NCBI RefSeq assembly: GCF_000003605.2
Contig: NW_003113465.1
Coordinates: forward strand, 180,359-214,179
Length of the DNA stretch: 33,821 nucleotides
Direction of reading: 5' to 3'
DNA from: Saccoglossus kowalevskii
Taxonomy: Eukaryota; Hemichordata; Enteropneusta; Harrimaniidae
Shown in pieces: positions 11,803 to 22,481 of the stretch (position 1 is the stretch's first letter; each line of letters opens with the position of its first letter). The position numbers and the translations under genes are program-made. Below the pieces are notes generated by a model. It had not been told where the DNA came from, did no database searches, and saw only the letters and a program-made list of their open reading frames with translations.

Positions 11803-11862
11803 AATACGCATGTGCAGTGGTTGTTTTGGTACGTACAATAACAATCACTGCACATGCGTATT
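11803..11862. repeat. 60-nt near-perfect palindrome
   Basis: The outer arms 11803-11819 (AATACGCATGTGCAGTG) and 11846-11862 are 17-nt perfect inverted copies. The symmetry continues inward to a GTACGTAC centre (11829-11836), with only about three mismatched positions in each 30-nt half. It lies about 650 bp upstream of the first SR gene's inferred start. It could be a MITE remnant, a cruciform-forming element or a hairpin RNA; the sequence alone does not decide. Confidence 0.8.
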
Positions 11863-12487
11863 ATTTGTTTTGATTTTTCAGATCACGAATACTGTTGTGT
11901 GTCATTCAAACGCAACACTTTTAGTTTATGATAAATGAAATCAAGAGTACGAGTTTTGACCTTGGTGCAACGTACACTAATTACTGCCGGTGACTACTTC
12001 GATACCTTCCAAATCACCAAAGAAATTACCCAGTTAAAGCTTGGTAACTTCTCAGTTTGTACTCGTTGCTCTGCGCAACAGTCAAAATCGCCATCTTTCT
12101 TCATATGAGTCCCATATCTCGCGCATGCGTGACGCGACGACCACCGCCCTTTAATTATAAAAAGATTTTAACACGAAATGCTGTTACTCCTACGTGCGCT
12201 AAAGGATGCGTACAAGTCAAAACGCCTTCTTCCCATATTTACGGCACAGTAAGATACTAGTAATAGTTTGCCACTACGAGTAATTACTCTTAGTATGAAC
12301 TCGAGTATAGATTCTGTATATTGTATGCCTCGACCAACATTTTTCTTTCATTTTTCTGTGTGTGTATTTTTAAGTGTGTGTAAGCGTTTTTTTTTCTTCT
12401 TCAAGTGCAATCATGATACAAATGAACAGTCCACCACTCTATCGGCGTTGATGGCGTACGTAATATCACCCTTGTAGTATACCTCGT

Positions 12488-12593
12488 GAAACCCCGTTTA
12501 AGTCAGTCGGCCATATTGGATGCAACTGTGCTTTTGTTTGACTTCTAAGAGCTGTCGTATTTTATTTGTCGTACTGAACTACACGGAAATTAC
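12488..12593 (+). promoter_or_regulatory. Promoter and non-coding first exon of SR gene 1
   Basis: GAAACCCCG (12488-12496) followed after 9 bp by GTCGGCCATATTG (12506-12518) is repeated almost exactly upstream of SR gene 2 (24885-24917). The GGCCATATTG part fits the YY1 consensus, often found near transcription starts. Downstream the sequence reaches a donor, TTAC|GTGAGTATATTTTC, with exon end 12593, which also aligns with the second gene. The transcription start is inferred to lie around 12500. Conservation between the paralogues is what supports the call; no TATA box is evident. Confidence 0.6.
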
Positions 12594-13840
12594 GTGAGTA
12601 TATTTTCAATTCCTTCATTTTTACACCCATCACAGAATCCGATTGTTCTTATGTATATCTTGATTGCTATTCGTACTTCACCTGTTTAATGATTTACATT
12701 TTTTTGGTCTGTACATTTTGTAAAAGCCTCGACGTTCACGTATTTAAAGGGTGAGAGTTCCTGTTTGCTACATTTTTAGCACGAACTACACATTTTACGT
12801 TTTTGTATTTTCGACATTACTTTGCATCTTTTGTTGACAGACACCCTCCATATAATCGTAATGTTAATTACTTCAGTTCTGTAATGAAAACGTATCGTTT
12901 GACGAAATTCTCTGCACACTGTTTTTTAAAGGACACGTAATACTAATCTTTACATTTTTCGTTTCATGTCTTTATAACTTGGGTATTGATGTTTTACCTT
13001 TAAGATTTGAAAACTGATTTGTAATTTCTCTATAAAAATTGTGTATTCAGTTTCCAACATCAAGTTTTATATAGTCTTACTAAAATTACCTTGTCTTTGT
13101 TCCACGAAATCCAAGATCAATAACGCGAATGAGTTGCATTAATAATTTATCATGCCAAAACACAATCAGATTATATTGTTTTATTGCACATAGACTGTTT
13201 CATGTATTAGCATAAAGATTTGTCCACAAAGGAGATTTGTTACTGCCTAGATTAGCTTTTTTCCAAACTTGGATCACATTTTAGTTTGCATGGGTGAAAA
13301 CAACTAAATTTCAGGAAATAGTTATGTACTTGTGCTGATAAATGTGAGAATATGTTGTGAGGTTGCTCTCGGACATGATTTTAGGCTTATGACTTAATGT
13401 GATATTTATCTGCTTTTTCGCCATTACTTGTAGCAATTCTTAATTATGATGAGTCTTTGTAAATCTTAGACGTGTTGCTACATGTTTTTTAGCACTAAAA
13501 TGAAATTCAAACAAAAATCAATTCTGTATGGCTTGACGCTAAGAGTAGCCTGATAGCCTGGGACAAGTGAAATTACGATCCACACAAATGAGAGACTCGC
13601 TTACCTTAACAGACATTAGTAAATACTAAAAGTTCATGTATTGATGGGAAGCTAAAACAAACTGACAAATCTGTTTAGAATGCATTTTCTGCAGCTGGCA
13701 TAGTCTTGTATTGTATCCCAAATAAACCTACAAGGTACAAGTACGACTTTTCAAGGGCTAGTCGCATTCATTGATGGTCCTAGCAATTTGGTTGTGATCT
13801 CATTCCCATGTGAAATCAATGTTTTTAATTTTTCTGTAGT

Positions 13841-16800
13841 ATGGGTACCAGAGTTTACATCGGACGTCTCAGTTATCAAACTCGAGAAAGAGATGTTGAA
13901 AGGTTCTTTCGTGGATATGGTCGCCTGCGTGAAATCAACTTGAAAAATGGTTTTGGATTTGTGGTAAGTTGACTAACTAAATGTATTAATATCAACCTTT
14001 CTGATTATCTGATTGATTTTTTTGTCATCAAAATCCCAATGAGGATAAAAGTTCAAATAAGATTATTTCCCATGTTACCATTCTACTGTCAATAGTAGTT
14101 AGATGTAATAAATTATATATTTTATTATCTTGTAGGAATTTGAGGACCCACGTGATTCAGATGATGCAGTATATGAGCTTAATGGTAAAGAACTTTGTGG
14201 GGAAAGGTATGTAGGGCATTCTAGTTACCCGTTTGTCTATGCCTGGTTTACTAGATTGTATTGCAGGGATCTGCCCACACTGGTCGCTAGTGACTGGCAC
14301 TCATAATTTCCAACCAGGACAAAATGTTGGCGACCTGCACTATCCTATTTGTTTATGATACACACAGGATGTCTGCCACTGGGACCATCATTCTATTTTT
14401 CTTAACACACAACACAATGCAAAAATTAATACACAACAAAACTTTAATGAAACAAGACACCGCTGTTAAAAACAAATGTGTGATGTTGGCCTACTGTGTT
14501 TTTTGTTGTAACCTTCTCCAATTGGCGTTCTGTTAGTTTTAGTGAACAAATATTAGCTCATGAATATTAAGGTCGTGAATATTAATTAGTGACAGCACTC
14601 AAATCAGTCTCGGTTGGTATGTATTTTGTAGTTGTCCATCTTTGAACATGCATTTCTGTTTATATAGGGTTACAATTGAACATGCTCGTGGACCAGTCAG
14701 AAGAGACTACAGAGATTCTGGATACAGCAACAGAGGTGGTGATCGTGATTCTTACAGAAGTGATCGTGGTGGCTTTGGTCCACCCAGAAGACGAGGGGGA
14801 GTTGACAAGTAAGTACAAGACCATAATTGTATTTACATAAGTACCAACAAATTACAATCTTTTATTTTCTGATCTGATTGCATCGCAATTGTACTTCAAT
14901 ACCTGTATTTTGTGGAATGAGTATTCAGTTTGGAATACCGAAACTTAAATACCTTGTTTATTTTGTAATTCATTTTTGTTTCAAAATTTATACAACTTAA
15001 GTTTGCCAAAATATTTTTAGTTATAAAATAGCAATACTCAAGTAATGAAAAATAGTTTACCAAAGGCTTTATAGCTACAGGGCTCAAAAGTAAACAGCTG
15101 TGAAGAATAGCATTTTTGAAAATGTCTTGGCCTTGTTAAAATCTATATGAGATACAAGCTATTAAAACTTAAACCATTTAGGTTGGGCATCTCAGCCTCT
15201 GAGTTCTGTTGGTATTTTGCACACTATCTTGAGTATTTCTCTGAGGCAAATAGTCAAACTATCTGCAGAAATGGATGCATTTATTTTCGCCATATTTATG
15301 CATTCTATGATTCTCTTTACTTTTATTTAGTAAAAGGCAAGTATGCAACGCTGATGCTAATATATTTATTGTTGGTCTATATGCTTGAGATATATTCAAT
15401 GAGAAGGTGGGGAAAAATGTAACAGAATGAAAAGATAGACTGCTTGATTGATTGGCATCCATTTCACTAGATTTAGTCAACATTGATGCAACATAACCTC
15501 AGGGAAGTAACTTTATCTATTGTACCAGTCTGTAATTTTGTTATTGCACGTTGTCACTTGGTCGAAAATAGCTTTGCTAGTTTTCCACATGTCACAGTCT
15601 TTAACATATTGATGTCCAGTATCTTGTTGGACACTTGAACTTAAACTCTTGTATCATTTTGTTATTTCATGTAGCAAGTACCATAGCTTGATTCACAATA
15701 ACGTGGTGAAACCGGAACTGCATAATCAATTAAACTTTACCATGATTAGAATTATTAAATAGTTAAGTAAACAATGTTTTATGTCTAAAATTGTTAGTAT
15801 CTCATTTGTATTGCTGTCTTGTATATTCACAATAGGTATGGACCACCAACACGTACAGAGCATCGCTTAATTGTGGAAAATCTATCCAGTCGTTGTAGTT
15901 GGCAGGTAATTTGTCATGTGTGGCATTTTTGTCTATCTGTAAATTATCATTCATCAGATCAGTTCAAGCTATTTAAAATAAACAGACTAAAGATGTAGAA
16001 TGTGTGATGCAGTGATACATGCCATTTGTACACCCAAGGCTTGTTCATATATCTATACACATTGAAATGAGTACATCTTTGAAGGAAACTGTCAAAATTT
16101 GCTTTCCTCTCTTTGATACTGATTTTACTTTTTTGTATTGCACGTTTGAAATAATTTGACAAGTCTTAAAATATGTTCAAGTCTGCATAGTAAACAAGCA
16201 CTGTTTAGTCTGTTACATGCATTTGAATCACTTGGCTATAAACTTGAACTGGTCTGCCCATTGATTGTTTATTTACTCACCACATGCAATTTGTTATCCT
16301 CCTTTGTAGTTAATGCTGCCTCTCGGAGCGATGACTGCTAATGTCTGAGGGTGTCTTTCAGGGTCTGTTCTCAGGGACTATTCTCTTTTGTGGCAAAAGA
16401 ACTTGCGCACTCATTCTCCCCTACTGAGGTGGTGACACAAAGGTCTAGGCTGGTAGGCCGTGCAACCATGATTTTCACGTTACTCATCCATCCACAAGTG
16501 CTTAGAATGAAGACAGTAGCCAGGGCTCCTGTGCATCTTTGCGAGAGGTTTTACTCGGATGATGGAAATTGAATTTCGTCAGCAAGTTTACAGCTTGTCT
16601 GTTGCCCAGATAGCTGTTGCTCTTTCATCCAGGCATCCCATTGGTGATCAAGAAATCACTTTTGGCCACTCGATCCAAACCCAAATTGGTCCAGGTCCAT
16701 GGCTTGCAGAGCTTATAGCAGTATGCTGTGAGGTGCAGCAGCTATTGAAATCCTAATCCATTGAGGAGAAAAAGAGAAGGGATTCTAGATAAGAGTTTCC

Positions 16801-17978
16801 TATGAGGTATATAGCAACCTGATCTGGGCTGATCAGTCTATCTGGCTGTCAGGGTCTGAAAAGATGTAAACCAAGGTAATTTAGTAAGTGATTATGATTT
16901 TGTGTTCTCTCCTAAACGTACAATGGTACATGGTTTAGTGAAGTACAATACAAAACATTTCATCTGGAATAACATTAGTTGTAGCTTGGTAGTGTTTCTT
17001 TTTTTTTATTTTATTTCATTTTATCAAAATGGTGTTACTTGGCTGTATTCTCTAAATTCATTGCCATTGCTCAGGAGGAATATTGTACCAAAAAAATTGT
17101 AAACAAGTGTCCAAACAATGAGCCAGATTAGTGTATGCAAGTCGCATTAGGTCTTTCCATGTCACTACAGAAATCATCCATTGTAAAGTTTTTATTTGAT
17201 GCTGAAAGAAGACTGAAGAATAAAGTTTTCAAGATCATCTACTGCTAAGCTTTATTTCTGAATAAAAGACTTTTGTACAAATCCATCTCTTCCGTCAGTC
17301 GTGTCCATTTGCCCCATACTGTTCTCTCCATGGTTGTGTAAAAGTGTAAAAACTGTAGTGTGTGCATTGTCTCATCAAGCATTTTGTCATTTTTTTAGGA
17401 CCTGAAAGATTACATGAGACAAGCCGGAGAAGTTACTTTTGCGGATGCTCACAAACAACACAAAAATGAGGGGTAAGCAGGATTACTTGATTTTGTCTTG
17501 AGTAATGATGCATAAATGAATGTTGTGCAATTGTGGATAAAAACCTATGTACCATTCTCATTTATGGTTTTAATAATTTGTTTCAGTGTCGTTGAACTTG
17601 CCTCACATTCAGATTTGAAAAATGTGATAGCCAAACTTGATGGAACAGAAATCAGTGGTCGCAAAATAAAACTTATTGAAGACAGACCAAAAAGGCATCG
17701 ATCAAGGTTAGTTGCTTCTAGATATGTTAGTACTTCGCTTCCACCTCCCTGGACAACTCTTTTACCGTTTTTTCTATTACACTCATTAATAGTCTACTAA
17801 ATATCTTCCTAAATTATTCTGATGCAGGTCACCCAGAGACAGAACATGGCGTGGAAGTCAATCAAGATCTCGTTCACGAAGCCGATCAAGGAGTCGCTCA
17901 ATTAGTAGATCCCGTTCTCGTTCAGGATCTAGGTCATCAAGATCCAAGTCAAGGACCCCTAAAAGTGACAAAGAATAG
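13841..17978 (+). CDS. SRSF4/5/6-like: SR splicing factor, SRSF4/5/6 (B52) type, gene 1
   Basis: Coding exons are 13841-13963, 14136-14206, 14668-14808, 15836-15905, 17399-17472, 17587-17706 and 17828-17978 (TAG). All junctions have GT/AG sites and consistent phases, giving 249 aa. Residues 1-73 are a canonical RRM: RNP2 is VYIGRL and RNP1 is KNGFGFVEF. A Gly/Arg-rich linker follows ([11 protein letters not shown]), then a second, pseudo-RRM with [13 protein letters not shown] and the SWQDLKD signature that defines two-RRM SR proteins. The C-terminus is an RS domain of about 40 residues ending KSDKE, much shorter than in human SRSF4/6. The family binds exonic enhancers in the nucleus and promotes splice-site choice; phosphorylation of RS dipeptides controls it. 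The sequence is closest to SRSF6/SRSF4 ([25 protein letters not shown]). The intron after exon ...SWQ holds a conserved poison exon. Confidence 0.95.
15902..16012 (+). promoter_or_regulatory. Conserved 5' intronic block, SR gene 1, with AATAAA
   Basis: The first roughly 107 nt of the intron following exon ...SSRCSWQ are about 85 % identical by eye to 27121-27232 of SR gene 2, while other introns of the pair show no obvious similarity. The block includes TCAGATCAGTTCAAGCTATT (identical in both), AATAAA at 15977-15982 and a TGTGTGATGC stretch about 20 nt further on. It may be an intronic polyadenylation site or a splicing silencer/enhancer. It is not conserved as protein: gene 2 has an early in-frame TGA. 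Confidence 0.6.
16310..16875 (+). promoter_or_regulatory. Poison cassette exon of SR gene 1
   Basis: The acceptor TTGTTATCCTCCTTTGTAG (ending 16309) opens an unannotated exon. Entered in phase 0 from the exon ending CAG, it reads 12 codons and hits TGA at 16346-16348, truncating the protein within the second RRM about 147 aa from the start. The farthest conserved donor is CCAAG|GTAATT (exon end 16875); a nearer conserved candidate is GAG|GTGCAG (end 16732). The sequence 16241-16366 is identical over 126 nt to 27492-27617 in SR gene 2. SR genes in animals are known to carry highly conserved poison exons for autoregulation through NMD; the match to that class is inference from position, stop and conservation. 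Confidence 0.75.
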
Positions 17979-18258
17979 AATGTACAATTCACCAACAAAA
18001 ATGTATAATTTGAGGCTTTCTCTTTAATTTGCTTCAGTTCAGTTCCAATTATCTGATTTGCTAATAAGCAATACCCATATCCATAGTATTGGCAATAAGA
18101 AACCTGGCCATAAATGAAATAACGTGTAAGAGCCTTGTACTGGTGGGCTTTGGAATGTATTTTTATTTAGTTACTTAAATCCAATATGTATGTATGCAGA
18201 TAGGATTTCATATTTAAGTGTTAATGTGTAGGTATAACCAGGTGTAAGTGTGTCTTGA

Positions 18259-18264
18259 AATAAA
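18259..18264 (+). promoter_or_regulatory. Poly(A) signal of SR gene 1
   Basis: AATAAA in GTCTTGAAATAAAACTATAC, about 280 bp after the stop codon, with TG-rich sequence downstream. It is the best cleavage signal for gene 1. Confidence 0.55.
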
Positions 18265-18289
18265 ACTATACAGTTGAGGTTTTTAAAAG

Positions 18290-20870
18290 TACAAGTGTAT
18301 GTAAACTTTTTTTTTATTCAACATAAATCATTGTATTGTTGCAGAATATACAAATATTTTTCTGTTCACTTATGAATTCTACTATGTGGTCTTTCCTTAC
18401 TGTTATGACTGAATAACTGACCTTGGGCAAAAGGAGCACTTGTAAATTTTCAGTATTTCTAGACTAAGCGTAGATCTCATCGATCCTTCTTTCAGATCAA
18501 TTTTACATTGCACGTCTGTGCAATGGAAATTTGTTTTCAAGTAACTTGTACGCATGTTGTTCACAAGCATAGTTTTAAAATTTCCTAGTCTACAATTAAA
18601 TGATTATATCCAGAAACACCTATTATAGTCGTCACATAAGTTGTTTCGTACTGTGGTCAGTAGTTTTCAGATGGTCAAAATGGCAGCATTCTGGATGTGT
18701 TAATGCTCGCTGGCACTGAAGTTTGTTGGAAAGTGGGGGTTGTTGGTGTGAGAATTGTTCAAGTGTAAACGAGATCGCTGGATTGTCTTTTACAAAACGT
18801 ATATATACATATATCGTAGAATGTTTTTCACTCAGAAACACAATTAAAATTAGTCTTTCATTTTAGAGTCCGACTGCCCAAAAATTAAATCAACAATTTG
18901 CAGTTAATTTTTCTTTCGAATTAAGTGTATTCCATGAGATCTTTTTACTGTCAGGTACTTTTGTTGAATAAAAACTATATATTACCTGAAATTGTCGATG
19001 TAAATTTTCTCTAAAATTCCATTTTAACCCTAACCCTATACCACTATGGAAGGCCTTGTTTGATGCAGACAACACCTTGATTTCAGTGGAGCTTCCTTTA
19101 AGTTTTGAAATGATTGTTAATTTGTTACATCACTAAAATATTTTCTTCCATTGATGTCAAGCTGCCCTGAATTTGGATGTTCATAATGCTAACAGTGAAA
19201 TGGTTTTGATGCTCCAAGAATTAGCCCTAGAAATTTTAGATCTTTTGAATTCCAACCATTATAAAACTATGTACGTTGAGCAGTTTTCTTTCTTGTGGCG
19301 ACATGTACAATTTCCGCAATGGCAAGCTGGAATGCTCTTATTTTTGGCCTTTACCAACTTCAACTTTGTTCAAACTCGATAGGCAGTTCTCAATTTAGGT
19401 GAAAAAAAATGTACACGGCGCCCTGCCTTGCAAATGTCCGATTGCCTACCCACTTGCGGTATATTTATCGATTGTGAATTGAAACGTATACTGTATAAAT
19501 ATCTGTATTTAATCTGTTATATTCAAACATGTGGGAGGTGGCTGGTTCATTTAATTTGTACACTCTCGGTGACTTGTTTGCAATATTTTAAAACTCTGCA
19601 GGCCCCTTCAATTTCAAATGGACGGTACCCGTGTCGTAATTCAAGACAGTCAACTGTCAGCCAATTTGTTCAATTATTGTCAGCTTCTATTTAAATTCTT
19701 GCTGTCCAGTTGGGCCCAAATTGGTACACAGACAATTGTGAAATCAATACAAATGTATCTAAGATTGCTGATTGGTAGCCATTTTTTTTTTTTCCGCAAC
19801 TCAAGTTGTATTTAAAATTCACACTGTCCAATTGGGTACGAATGTGGTACACATCGTCTGGTTGGCAGTATTCAGTTCAGTGTGCCCTGTGACATTCTCA
19901 GTAGCATGTTTTCATCAAGATGTAAAAAGGAAATTTTTGTTTAACTTTTCAAAGTCAATGATCCATATTACCCCTTCCTTCATTTATTTATACATGTATT
20001 TTTTTTGTATATTAATTTATACAGTCTCGAAAGGGAGACTTGAGGATTAACGGTTCATTGACCTTTGTGCCTTCCCACCTGTATCTTGGACATGCATGAA
20101 CACATTCAAACTTCACACATACATGCTTTTGTTCCACAGTCTGATTCAAGATGGCCAAGTGGAGGCCATTTTTTTGCTCAAAATCCAGCATTTCTGTCAT
20201 TCCAGAACTTGATCTCGACTACATACGAATTTAGTTCAAACATAATACATAAATTGACCTTTTGTTTAACTACTGAACAGCAGGGACTGTGTCATATCCT
20301 TTGTTTCTCAGCTAAAAGAGCTGTTCTAAAAAAAGAAAATTAGTAAATATGAATGCAATATACACTACAATATAAAATACAGGTCTGATGACATAAATAT
20401 TTATTATTTTTATGTCCAGCACTTGCAGCTGAGTAATAACGCAGCTTGGCAAAATATCAAACTTCCTTTGTAATGTAGTGTGTTGTTTTTACCAAATGAG
20501 CACAGATTTCCATCAAATGCATTTCAGGAGCATTTCTATTCATTATTTTATACACATAAATTATTCGATCATTAGCAATTTGCATAAAGTCACTCTTCTT
20601 CTTTCACACTATTTGTACTGCTTTTATGGTGAATCAAGCATACATCTATATGTATAACAAAGCTTCAAAAATCAACAAGTAAGATGGAATTCACTTTTTA
20701 CTGCCAAGTAAAAACGGGTGCACAACTTTCCAATCATATCATTTGATAGATTAGAATGTATATATAGTATTACAAAGACCTGTATGCTCGATTCAGCATA
20801 TACTGGGTATATCCCTATCTCCTATCCCTGTGTTAACAGGAGCATAATGCAATTTTCTAACAATCGTTTA
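18290..20870. other. Intergenic stretch between SR gene 1 and the repeat nest
   Basis: No convincing gene. Short open frames here (18632-18841 minus, 19173-19382 plus, 19428-19694 plus) lack domains and splice context. A weak imperfect direct repeat is visible around TGTCCAGTTGGGCCCAAATTGG (near 19703) and TGTCCAATTGGGTACGAATG (near 19827). Otherwise AT-rich sequence. Confidence 0.4.
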
Positions 20871-20871
20871 T

Positions 20872-21497
20872 TGTAGAGTGGTATCTTTTTATTTTTTTCA
20901 GCACAAAATACAATTATTTGAGTAAAACTTTACACACAAGTCGGATTTCTGAAAAAGGAGCATTTTTACACATAATAATGAAATTGTTTTTACAAAATTA
21001 TATTATAAATATAGTTCTCCATGGTTAAAAAATAATAGAAATGTAACTTCTGAAGTGCAGATTGAAGAGTAAACCAGTTTATCACCAGTTTATTTTTCTT
21101 TGAGAATAATGTTTCTGTATGTAATTGCATTGATTGTCATGCCAGAAATGGTCCGAGCTAAGAAGCTGCACACAACCGAAAATAATGAGACAGGAAACTA
21201 TGTGATAAATGAAAAAAAAAAAAGAAGAGCCGAAAAACTCGGTGATCTTTTTGTCATTTCAAGGAAGTACGCCCTCTATTGGGCATATTACACATACTCT
21301 AGATTTAGTGTCACTACCTCATTTTTCAACCGTGACTGTGAGTGACGTCATTTTGCTTTCAGGATGGAGGTGCTAAATCAGACCCCACCCCATTCATATA
21401 TTTATGCGAATGAAGTACCAAAAAAATCAAGATAACTGCAGAATTCAAAATAATTAGAGACGATGATGTTAATACAAAAATGTCTTCAGTTATACGT
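20872..21497 (+). repeat. 625-bp direct repeat, copy 1 (ends at assembly gap)
   Basis: Starts TGTAGAGTGGTATC and runs to CAGTTATACGT, immediately before the N run. It matches 21857-22481 with only scattered differences and one or two small indels. It includes an 81-aa open frame (MRIMFLYVIALIVMPEM...) preserved only partly in copy 2, where a one-base A-run difference shifts and restores the frame, so it is unlikely to be a selected protein. It ends exactly at the gap, which raises the possibility of an assembly duplication. Confidence 0.85.
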
Positions 21498-21547
21498 NNN
21501 NNNNNNNNNNNNNNNNNNNNNNNNNNNNNNNNNNNNNNNNNNNNNNN
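21498..21547. other. Assembly gap (50 N)
   Basis: A run of 50 N, probably a scaffolding gap of nominal size. It separates repeat copy 1 from the P2RX7-like exon candidate. Confidence 0.98.
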
Positions 21548-21639
21548 GGCCGACTCAGAACGAGGCTTCAGCTAGAGAACCTAATTAGCATGCAAGGGTG
21601 ATTTGTGACGTCACGGAGGGAACTTGTCATCGTTTCACA

Positions 21640-21820
21640 ATGGCCGCTATACGCATGCAGTGCTCGGAAAGCGACACGGAATCTATCTTATCATCGTCTG
21701 ACGAGAATTATGACATCGAGGAATATGATGACAACGAGAGATGTCACGATTTTGTTTTAGAGTGCCAGGGACAAAGTGGCCCATACAGGTTTGAACCTGC
21801 GAGAAAAGTACGCGATGTGG
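21640..21820 (+). CDS. Possible first exon of a P2RX7-cytosolic-domain-like protein
   Basis: From the ATG in ACAATGGCC the frame reads MAAIRMQCSESDTESILSSS, then an acidic D/E-rich stretch (NYDIEEYDDNE), then GPYRFEPARKVRD. An acidic Ser-rich leader followed by PYxFEP is typical of invertebrate 'P2X purinoceptor 7-like' proteins, which carry the zinc-binding cytosolic domain without the channel. The exon end is inferred at GTGG|GTGACC (21820). The following sequence is a T-rich tract and then repeat copy 2, so no downstream exon with the Cys/His residues is visible. A CRE-like TGACGTCA lies about 30 bp upstream (21606-21613). Family resemblance is recalled, not computed. The gene is truncated or interrupted here. 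Confidence 0.35.
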
Positions 21821-21856
21821 GTGACCGTGTTTTTTTTTGTTTTTTTGTTTTTTTTT

Positions 21857-22481
21857 TGTAGAGTGGTATCTTTTTATTTTTTCAGCACAAAATACAATTA
21901 TTTGAGTAAAACTTTACACACAAGTCGGATTTCTGAAAATGGAGCATTTTTACACATAATAATGAAATTGTTTTTACAAAATTATATTATAAATATAGTT
22001 CTCCATGGTTAAAAAATAATAGAAATGTAACTTCTGAAGTGCAGATTTAAGAATAAACCAGTTTATCACCAGTTTATTTTTCTTTGAGAATAATGTTTCT
22101 GTATGTAATTGCATTGATTGTCATGCCAGAAATGGTCCGAGCTAAGAAGCTGCACACAACCGAAAATAATGAGACAGGAAACTATGTGATAAATGAAAAA
22201 AAAAAAGAAGAGCCGAAAAAGTCGGTGATCTTTTTGTCATTTCAATGGAAGTACGCCCTCTATTGGGCATATTACACATACTCCAGATTTAGTGTCACTA
22301 CCTCATTTTTCAACCGTGACTGTGAGTGACGTCATTTTGCCTCAGGATGGAGGTGCTAAATCAGACCCCCACCCCATTCATACATTTATGCGAATGGAGT
22401 ACACAAAAAATCAAGATAACTTCAGAATTCAAAATAATTGGAGACGATGATGTTAATACAAAAATGTCTTCAGTTATACGT
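21857..22481 (+). repeat. 625-bp direct repeat, copy 2
   Basis: Same start (TGTAGAGTGG) and end (CAGTTATACGT) as 20872-21497. Unlike copy 1, it continues without interruption into the LINE tail at about 22482. Both copies carry TGACGTCATTTTGC near their 3' part. High identity implies a recent duplication or an assembly artefact around the gap. Confidence 0.85.

Noticed and set aside
19022-19038. Telomere-like TTTTAACCCTAACCCTA
   Set aside because: Only two TAACCC units; expected by chance in AT-rich DNA and not an interstitial telomere array.
21100-22329. Paired 81-aa ORFs in the direct repeats (MRIMFLYVIALIVMPEM...)
   Set aside because: The conserved start is hydrophobic, but the middle differs by compensating indels in an A-run and a whole segment reads in different frames; nucleotide identity exceeds protein identity, so it is repeat sequence, not a selected gene.
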